Shown one piece after another: positions 1 to 8,339 of a stretch of DNA of 64,000 nt. The position numbers were made by a program, and so were the translations under genes. The notes beneath the pieces were generated by a model. It was given only the letters and a program-made list of their open reading frames with translations, was not told where the DNA came from and ran no database searches. The first letter of the stretch is position 1. Each line of letters begins with the position of its first letter. Source of the stretch: Membranipora membranacea. Its lineage: Eukaryota; Bryozoa; Gymnolaemata; Cheilostomatida; Membraniporidae. The DNA lies in contig OU612066.1 in assembly GCA_914767715.1 (NCBI GenBank), positions 28,184,283 to 28,248,282 on the forward strand, in the 5' to 3' direction.

Positions 1-880
1 ATTCATTCACCATCAACCGCAGATGTTCTCCCTAATGTGCCAAAAGAATTACTATAACCATTGACTTATATTAAATATTTATTATAAGCCTTTGACTAAA
101 ACCAAATATAATGAGGGAAAAAAATACTAACACATTCCACTGACACCAAGTGTTGTGACAATGTCAATTTGATTTATGTATGTTGAGGAAGGTCGTTGGA
201 AGCAGTAGTTATATGAATTAAAGAGAAGTTCTTGGGTGGATGCAAGACGTGAGTATCACAAAATAAAAAGCTATGTCCCAGCTCGTGAAAAATCACTGAT
301 GATATTGCTTGGGCCCAGTATTCTATTGCAAAAATAGAGGAAAAGTAAAATCACAATGATGTCCGAATTAGGATTGAACTTTAGATGTTTGTAGGATTGA
401 ACATCATTGAATATAATGATGGCCGGACCATAGATTATTATATTCAAATGCTTTTGAATGCTGTCTACGTTGAATTCTTTGATAACATCAGATTTCTATG
501 TGATTGTAATGACTTTTATAGTTGTCAGAATTTTAGTCGACGTCACACCTTTGTTTGTTGTTTTGCAGTATATGTTGTATTATCTTGTGACTTGCGCCTG
601 GACATAACATGATGTTGATAATCTGATTGCTGATTCCATGAAGGGAAACTTTCTGCATATTGCAAGATGTTAAGTTCAATGCTGGGGATTGATCAGCGTG
701 CTGCTGGGTGAACTTCATGTGCAGGGAGCTGAGTGACTTAAGGTCCATTGTTAATGAAGCGATTTGGAATTGCATCTTCCTAATTTCACTGGTCTTATCT
801 AGCAGTTTTGTGATTGTGTTAGAAAGAAGGTGGCAGTGAAATTGTTATGGTCACTGGTTGCAGGTTTTGGTGTTTATGTA
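1..880. other. Intergenic, no gene seen
   Basis: No exon with plausible splice sites and recognisable protein similarity was found on either strand. Open frames here are short and have ordinary AT-rich non-coding composition. Confidence 0.5.
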
Positions 881-1017
881 GTTTAATTAAGCGCTTAATT
901 AAACGGTGTAGGGATAGCTGGTAGTAGTATTTCATTATCAACCACTTCCTGGTTCGGAAAGTGGTTGTTAATGAAATACTACTACCAGCTATCCCGACAC
1001 CGTTTAAGCGTTTAAAC
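881..1017. repeat. Foldback (long hairpin) element
   Basis: Two arms of roughly 60-68 bp are reverse complements with few differences, separated by a loop of about 6 bp. The left arm starts GTTTAATTAAGCGCTTAATT and the right arm ends CGTTTAAGCGTTTAAAC. The inner part of both arms carries GGGATAGCTGGTAGTAGTAT or its complement. The outer ends are AT-rich and contain TTAATTAA. This is the shape of a non-autonomous foldback or MITE-type element; no coding capacity is present. Confidence 0.75.
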
Positions 1018-1335
1018 TAGTGTTCATGGGATCGTTTGTGAGTGATGATTGCGATTGCTTGCTAAGTTGCTGGTGAGAGATTGCCAGCTAGTAGTGAGGT
1101 ACTGTGAGAGAATGTAATGAAGTTACACCCGTTGAGGAATTCTTGAAAACAGCTTCCCCCCATGTCTCTACCTTAAGCTATTGAAACAGGAGTCAGTGTT
1201 TAATTGATCACGTGTCCAGTGACCCATATCATTATTTCTTATGATATGAAATATCGATGAGTATGGCTTGTAGACTTTTAATAGGCAACATGGTAACTGC
1301 TAGATTATCATACCATCCCACTGCTCACACTGGTG

Positions 1336-1562
1336 CAGGCCCGTAGTTCTAGGGGAGGCAGGGAGGCACTGCCTCCCCTTGAAGACTAATTACAGTGGCC
1401 TAAAAACACTATATTGGAATAATCCATCTTTGAAACAGCTCCTCTGGGATTTCCATTTGCTTATTATATGTCTCAAATTGCTCCGGAAGCAGCCTACTGG
1501 TGATGCTTCTGACTCGCCTCGGACTTTTGCCTCCCCTACAATTTTGCTAAACTACGGCCCCA
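1336..1562 (+). mobile_element. MITE, hAT-like termini, copy 1
   Basis: This 227 bp element begins CAGGCCCGTAGTT and ends AACTACGGCCCCA, so its termini are inverted. It is flanked by tggtg on the left and aggtg on the right, a nearly perfect 5 bp target-site duplication. A second full copy lies at 10466-10692, sharing GGGAGGCACTGCCTCCCCT and CAGTGGCCTAAAAACACTAT. There is no transposase frame, so it is non-autonomous. CAGGGCC-type ends resemble hAT elements; 5 bp duplications are reported for a hAT subgroup, and the assignment is inference. Confidence 0.75.
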
Positions 1563-3433
1563 AGGTGCGTGCAGTGTGATGTGATATCAGTCCTGCAGGT
1601 GTTACTGAATTCTGTTGAATATCTTCTTCCCTTTTCCACAATAGAGCTAGCCTACACTACTCAGCCATGGTTATGGCGAGACAGAACATGATTTTTATGT
1701 TAGCTTGTTTTGGATTGATTCTGTGGTTGGTAGCGATGAATTTTCTCAGCAACAGTAAATCTATATAATAAAACTCATTTTAAAAATGCAGATAGCTCAT
1801 AGCCGATGTATCCTAGCAAAAAATGAAAATAATATGGTGTATAGCTTGTAGGTTGGACATTCCAACAAAGTTGGAAATCAGTCGTTAGGATAAATACAGA
1901 ATGAGTTATGGCCCATCAAAGGTAGAGATGTCTGCAAGAAAAATGACATTATAACATATAGAGATAATGAGTTTTCGGCATCCAGCTGTGCACAATTTTC
2001 CCCCAGTTTATCAAAAACCGCAGGCACTATAACAATCATTGAAGTGTCCTCTCTGTATATCCTTACTCTGTGATATCATACCCTGATTTTGGCGATCAGT
2101 TTGTGCAAATTCTTTGCTCATTCGGTGACAATGCGATATGTCAGCCTCATTTTATTAGTTTTGAGCTATACAGAATTCTATAAGCACACATTTGGCTGTG
2201 TGGCGGCTCTGTGTCTCTCGCCCTCCCTCTCTTCTTTTGAAACCCCTCCATATACCGGCGTAGTGATACAATTGTCGTTGATCCATTAGATTGTACGATA
2301 TGAGTACATCAGCAGGTTCTATGTACATCACCAGGTTCTATTTACAAGGCCAGAGGAGAGGAATGACAACAGTGTGTTAGGTTTATATATTTACCTTTTT
2401 TATTTGTAAACGATAAATATGATACAGAAAATACAGACACTCCTCAAAGCAGTATGGTTGGCTTTTAAGTCTTACTTCTAAATACCTTCTCCCCTGACTC
2501 TGATCCCCAGCGATTTTATATCAGCTGATCATTGATGACCCAACCTCTTCAACAATGAGTGCATAAAATTAAAACTATGGGCAGTCAGATGTCCAAAAGA
2601 TCTGGCATAAAATAAGAACTCCCTGGCCAGAACAAATTGATATCAATGATGTTTGAAGTTAAACTACTGGCAGCCAGCTGGCCAAAAGTATGTGTAATGT
2701 GTTACAAGATTAGATAATACTACTTGATGATTTTTTTTTGCTTTCCCATAAGTACAAAGTTAACAATATAAACTGGGCTCGTTTGGTTATAACTCATTTT
2801 ATTCATCTGAACCCTTTTCCTAGTTCATTCATGAAGAATTACGTTAAAATTCATGGTAAAAAAATGGAATTCCAAATATCTTGGATGCAATAGTAGGGAA
2901 AAGTTCTGTAGTACTCCTTTCATTATTCATCACAAGTTTTGCAAATAGCTTGATGTAGCACATACTAAGATGTGTTTTAGACACTAAAATCTAACTCTAT
3001 CTTAATGCTGCAATACCCCCCCCCCCCCTTCCCCCTCCCCCGTAGTTGCTTTCCAGTTCATCAATCAACTAAGTATTTAAGAGTATAATAATCTGACAAC
3101 TTTTTTGCCCCACCTTAAACTTTTCCTCAAAAGCCCAAGCCAAAGAGGTGGTGCCCTTTGTAGGGTGACCCCCCCCCCAACTCTGTGCCCTTCCCCGCAT
3201 ACTTGCTATCATTCAGCATCAGCCTTGGTTTGTATAGATATTGAGAGCACAGAGGCAGCGCAAAGTCTAAAATGGATAGAGAACCTCAAAACTTCAGCAA
3301 CAATGAATATTAGCGCTGAATCTATAAAACACACACAGATAAGAGACTTTCCAAAATGAAACAGGTTGGTCTATTGTGCAACAATTAACGACTCATGAGT
3401 TTATCCAATACACCACCTTTTTGGATTCCCCAG
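1563..3433. other. Non-coding stretch, C-rich tracts
   Basis: No gene was recognised. A long C tract with CCCTCCCCC follows around 3016-3042, and a second C run lies at 3169-3178. An open frame at 3105-3359 was examined as a possible sulfotransferase 5' exon, but it has no supported splice phase or family match. Confidence 0.4.
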
Positions 3434-3445
3434 CATATCTGGTCC

Positions 3446-3658
3446 TAGCCTGTCTTGACAAGCTTTGCTCGATGGGGGATGACAACTCTGCATTTCCTAT
3501 ACAAATTGATTAGTGTGATTAGGGAGGGTGGGACGGTGGGACCTCCCTGGTGTGATCAAGAAGTTATCTACCTGAAGAGGGGACAATCCTTAATCAAAAT
3601 TGCTTGATGTCGAGCAGGCCAGAGTTAACAAGCTTTGTTCAAAGCTTGTCAAGACAGG
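3446..3658 (+). mobile_element. MITE with TAGCCTGTCTTG termini, copy 1
   Basis: The element begins TAGCCTGTCTTGACAAGCTT and ends AAAGCTTGTCAAGACAGG, giving about 20 bp inverted termini. It is flanked by a direct repeat catatctggtcc (3434-3445 and 3659-3670), read as an 11-12 bp target-site duplication. A shorter relative with a 10 bp duplication lies at 60368-60443. There is no coding sequence inside. Confidence 0.75.
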
Positions 3659-4099
3659 CATATCTGGTCCATTATTACCGATGTTTTAAAAAGTATCTTT
3701 TGAAGAGGCCTCTGTTTGTTGGACCACACCCCCCCCCCATCTAGCCTGGGCAGCCTGCCTAGGCTACCCCCATCCACATCATAATCTCGTCTTCAGCGTG
3801 CAGTAGATGAGAAACAGCAGGTTTTCTTATCAAATAGTAAAAAGCTCCTTGATCTTATCACTATCCAAGGATTTCTTAGATCGTCTAAACTCCAGATCTC
3901 TCGCTGATCTTACCACGATTACTTGATGATGTTGAGCTTTATTATTTTTTCCTCCTAAAACCATTTGTGGGTGGTACACTGGAGTGAAATTACAAGATTA
4001 AAAAGAGACAGGGCTCTAATAAAAACATGTAAGTCAGTAAGAACAAACAGTAAGGCATTATAACACCTTAGAAAAATTATAAAAGAAGCTATTTTGCAG

Positions 4100-6585
4100 T
4101 TTTGTAGTCCTGCAAACAGGCATATGAATGTCACGAGATTTGTGCCAAGGCTGCAAGATCCATTGAAGGGCAGAGTCAGATTCTACAAGTATCAAAATAC
4201 GACTTGGCGTGCTTTACCAAAGACAGGTAGCACAAATCTGCTCAGAAAGATCTGCATCCTTGAAGGACCATCTTGTATGGACAAGATTGGAAGTACCAAT
4301 GAGCATCATTTTGTAAACACGTAAGTCATTTACTTTTTGCTTTGTTCGAGTGGGGTTGGGGGGGGGGGCTTGTGGTGTGGGACGGGAAGGCAGGCTAATA
4401 TTTTTGTCTCTAGGTTACCTTTGCTTGGTTGATAGGAGTTTCTCTTCTCCATCAACCCAGCTAAGCTTATCTATGATCGGTTAGAGCCATAGATTTAAAT
4501 CTATGGTTAGAGCAGACTGAAACATTATAGGTAGAAGTATTTACAATGCTATTATTATTATTTATATATCTATTTAAAACAACTCCATAACTACAATTTA
4601 GTTATAGACAGTATATTATGAAAGATTATCTTTTTGATTAATTGCGGCTAATGAAGCTACATGTTACATGGTATTTTAGGCATTTCCTTGAACAGCAAAG
4701 CGATGCTCAGGTAGCGGCAGCACACGCCACAAACGCTGCTGTACAAGACAAATATCATACAGTAGAGAGCAAGTTCCTGTTTGCCATAGTGAGAAACCCA
4801 TGGGCAAGATTGCTCAGTGCATACATAGAGAAGTTCCTATACGGTACTGAATACATAGAAGTATGCAGAGTGAAGACTGACTGGCCCCAGCTACAAAATT
4901 GAGACCCAGGAGTTGGTGGGGCGTCACCACCCCCCTCCCCAATTTCACCTCTACAACAGCTAGATTCTAGAACACAAAAAAATACTTTAGTCTTAGTATG
5001 TTTCCTTTCATGTACATCGATCAGCAAGTGATTCATTTCATCATAGAGTCGAGTGGAAGTCCCAGCAAACTTCTTTGGAAAGCCTAAAACTCGCTTAAAC
5101 TAAGGATTGGCTAAATTTTTATCTATGCAGAGTGCCAGCAGCCTGGGCTACAAAATACTTAAAGCCCATTTTAATATGAATTGTTACAAAATATGCCAAG
5201 TGCAAATCTAAAGCTTACCTAGTAATCAACTCAATCCGCCCCTGTACCTGCACACCCCTCTTTATGTTTGCTCGTTTACTCGGTCTTATAGAATGAAGAA
5301 GGAAACGAAAAGAACTTGGACATTCAGAGAGTTTCTTGAACTACGTGTTGTTTATCAGTTTGATAAGTATGGAGTAATCGGCATGAATGAGCATTACAGA
5401 CCGCTATTCATTGGTGGTGCCTTCTGTCAACTCGATTACAACTTTGTCGGTATGTTTAGCCTAACAAAACGGTGCACTTAACTCATGACCCATACAATGT
5501 ATATGTATGGTATACATACATATACAGTATGCATATAAATAGAGTTGATGTTAACTATATGGATTAATATGATATAATATAAATAAATTGGATATATTAT
5601 TAAATTAACGTTTACTTTTTTCTCTCTTTACACTAATTTATATTTGACCGCCCTATTTAACGGGCGGGGTAGTGACCCTATACCCTTGCCGGCTACTCTT
5701 TTTTCAAAGAGGCAGAGGGGGATCTTCATTCTTCATTCATACAGGAGGTCTACTGTGTGCAAGCACACAGTAGACCTCCTGTATTTATGGTCCTGATCCG
5801 AACTAGAACAAGTTTGTTCCCTCTGTATCGAGGGGCCTCGATACCAAACATTTGCAATATCCCTCTGCTCTGCCACCAGAGGGAACAAACATGTTCTAGA
5901 TCCGAACTGTATGCATTGACTGTATGAATGTACTCTATACGTTTGCAGTATTGTAAGAGTACTTTCATGCAGTCCTGAGGTGAATATTTTTCACATTTGA
6001 TGAAACCTGCTCTGAATTCTCATATTAAAAGACTTCCACAATGCATTTTATGCACAGTATTTCCTAGAATGCCACACTATGGATACTATTGTATTATGGG
6101 ATAGATGTCAATGTAACATTTTGCACATTTTTTGATCAATTGCCGATTGATTTATCGGTATCCGGACATTTTCCCAATGTCATTTTCCCAATGTCATTTT
6201 CCCACCAAGCCATTTCCCCACCTCCCTTTATCCCACCAAGCCATTTTCCCACCAAGCCATATTCCCACCGAGCCATTTTCCCACCAGGACGATTTCTCAC
6301 TGATCCATTTTCTCACCGGGATGTTTTCCCACCAATCTGTTTTAAGGAAAAGAGGAAACATTTGCTGAAGACGAAGCTATAACTCTTAGCCAGTTTGGTG
6401 TCAAGGATATTACCGTCCTGCGAAAAGAGTCATATAAGTTCAGAAAAGTCAATGAAAAAGCAGGAATAACGACAAGCTCATATAAAGAATCCTGGAGAAC
6501 TGTAGATCCTATCTTAATGGATAAGCTTATAAGGATCTTCTATGTAGACATTCAAATGTTTGATTACCCTGAACATCCATTGTAG
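4100..6585 (+). CDS. Carbohydrate sulfotransferase (CHST/HNK-1 type), 5' incomplete
   Basis: Golgi type II enzyme family that transfers sulfate from PAPS to sugar chains; the substrate cannot be told. Exons seen: 4100-4320, 4680-4860 (donor approximate), 5292-5449 and 6347-6585 with stop TAG. Exon 1 carries a 5'-phosphosulfate-binding-like motif PKTGSTNLLR; many relatives have PK(x)xCTNW(K/R)R, so Ser replaces Cys. Exon 2 carries the 3'-phosphate motif FAIVRNPWARLLSAYIEKF. Exon 3 has WTFREFL and HYRPLFIGGAFCQLDYNFVG, matching the family segment before (D/N)(F/Y)(I/V)G. The last exon ends YVDIQMFDYPEHPL, like the family C terminus. Phases agree for exons 1-2 and 3-4 but not between 4860 and 5292, so a small exon is probably missing there. 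The signal-anchor N terminus was not found. Confidence 0.8.
5739..5902. repeat. Compound palindromes in intron
   Basis: Three nested or adjacent inverted repeats lie in the last sulfotransferase intron. A perfect 22 bp palindrome with a 2 bp loop spans 5739-5784 (arm ATACAGGAGGTCTACTGTGTGC). A second pair, CTAGAACAAGTTTGTTCCCT at 5803-5825 and its near complement at 5877-5899, encloses a third 8 bp palindrome TATCGAGG/CCTCGATA at 5826-5843. These have foldback-element character. Confidence 0.75.
6170..6335 (+). repeat. Degenerate minisatellite ending at a splice acceptor
   Basis: Repeated units of about 16-18 bp of the form CCATTTTCCCACCAAG run from about 6170 to 6335. The array stops about 10 bases before the acceptor TTTTAAG at 6341-6346 of the last sulfotransferase exon, so its pyrimidine-rich units supply the polypyrimidine tract. 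Confidence 0.7.
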
Positions 6586-6605
6586 AGGGCCAGGTGGTTG
6601 GGAAA

Positions 6606-6670
6606 ACCCATAGACATAATATACTTAATATATGATATATAATATACTTTAAGACTTTATGTCTATGGGA
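6606..6670. repeat. Short inverted repeat after sulfotransferase stop
   Basis: CCCATAGACATAA and its complement TTATGTCTATGGG flank about 40 bp of AT-rich sequence, just downstream of the stop at 6585. It may be a tiny foldback element in the 3' UTR. Confidence 0.55.
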
Positions 6671-6900
6671 AAGCCATTTATGATCAGTATACCACTAAAA
6701 ATCTATTGCCAATTGATGTCAACATGCCATACATTTGAATGATGTTTATCCCTGGTTTTTATGGCTGAGTTAGTTCTTTAGCTCTTCTTGGACTTGCAAA
6801 GCAAGCTGGAAAACATAATGCCAAACATAAGCCTTTCTCTATCAGTATGATTGCACTTTTATTTTTTTGCAGTAGATTTCATGTCATTATCCACAAGGTA

Positions 6901-6961
6901 AATAAATAACTACTTTATTTTCCATTCTTATTTACATGCAATTTGGTTCGTAACAAATAAA
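6901..6961 (+). terminator. Candidate polyadenylation signals, sulfotransferase
   Basis: AATAAA occurs at 6901-6906 and 6956-6961, about 320-370 bases after the stop. This is a plausible 3' end, seen as motif only. Confidence 0.35.
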
Positions 6962-8339
6962 CCATTTGGTGCTCAATCACAACAGAACTTTTAGCAAATT
7001 ACGAGAGTATTCATAAACTTGCTAAAATTATATGGACTCATAATCATTTTCAAGCTCAAATTTGTAAACCAACTTAGCTGTGAAATGTGTTGTAGAGCTA
7101 GGCTATTTTGAACTGGAGGGGGGTTGGTAAAATTTCAGCAAGTCTCACCCCTGCTCTCTATCCAATTCAGTTTTGGAACTCCAGGCATACAATACTAACT
7201 TAACTAGTTGCCCCTATCAATAGAACCTGTCTTTGAATGTCAAGCTACCGCTGAGCGTGTGAAGCTATAATATAATGGTTTAGTCGAAGAGAAGTCATGT
7301 GATCACATCATGACATCACGTCACGACATCATGTCACGACATCACGTCACGACATCACGTCATGACAGTGTGTCTTAGAGCTGAGAGCACCTGCTGATCT
7401 ATAACCTGCGCCGCTTTCCTCCACACATCTCTTTTATCTATCAGCTCACCTGCCAATAAAAATATATGGGATAGTATATCGAGAGGGTCACAAGTAGCCA
7501 ATGATTTCATCGCTGATCTCATGATTTTGGCAATCAAATATTTCAGCAGAGTCGTGCTCCCATGTGATTGAAGAGAAGACAACTTTTGATATAAGAGTGA
7601 CATGAGGTATTGGGGGAGGCATGCTATTAGATCTTTTATCATCGCAGAAGAGGTCAAAAGGTGACATTTGGTATGTCAATTTTGAGTTATCCATATTTAA
7701 AGAAATAGTTTTAGTATTCTTAACCGATTATACTTTAACAGACACAGTACTGGGAGAGAAAGAGAAGGAGCAACGAATGAAGCCAATGAAACTATTAGGC
7801 ATAATGCCCATCCTCGCATGAAATCTGAACGATGAGCTGAAATAATGAAGTTGATGTAACAAGTTTTATCTTTTTTGTTGCAAGGATCCACCAGTGGACC
7901 AGTGATTAACTGACAACAAAATGTTTTTTTAATTGCCAACTTGGCGGTCTCACTGTCAATGATGTCTCGCTATAACAGAGTTGAGATTTTTTAATTTGTT
8001 TAACTCAATTTTTGATGTATGTGATCCCACCATTTTAATAAATATTAAAAAAAAAAAGAACATAAGGGTCCTTTGAGCAATTGCTCATCTAGGAGCAATG
8101 AGCTAAAATAGCCACCGTTGATTAACAAAATCTCCTAGCTTTGAATACTGATTTTTACTGACCATTTGGCAATACAAGTCTTGTTATTGCTTTTTGTTAA
8201 AACAAAACAAAAAAAGGGACCTTTGAATTGAAGCTAGACAATCAAGACTCAGTAATGATTCAAATACCTAAAAGCCAGAAAACTAACCTTTGCAAAAAAA
8301 GAACATGTATAATACATGGAATAAAAAGGGATGTCTTAC
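6962..8339. other. Gap holding the unlocated LAMTOR3 last exon
   Basis: LAMTOR3 should end here on the minus strand, but no segment matching the family C terminus in the required phase was recognised. A 100-codon minus-strand frame at 7355-7657 has no recognised similarity. Confidence 0.35.
7312..7363 (+). repeat. 13 bp tandem repeat, four copies
   Basis: Four consecutive copies of GACATCACGTCAC (third base-level variants only) occupy 7312-7363, with degenerate copies just before. Each unit contains ACGTCA, a CRE-like half site; any regulatory meaning is speculative. Confidence 0.8.

Noticed and set aside
3105-3359. Frame considered as an upstream sulfotransferase exon
   Set aside because: The donor-like CAG/GTTGG after 3366 would need a frame that has a stop upstream; no family similarity.
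7355-7657. 100-codon minus-strand frame considered as the LAMTOR3 terminal exon
   Set aside because: The translation does not resemble the LAMTOR3 C terminus and no acceptor gives the needed phase.
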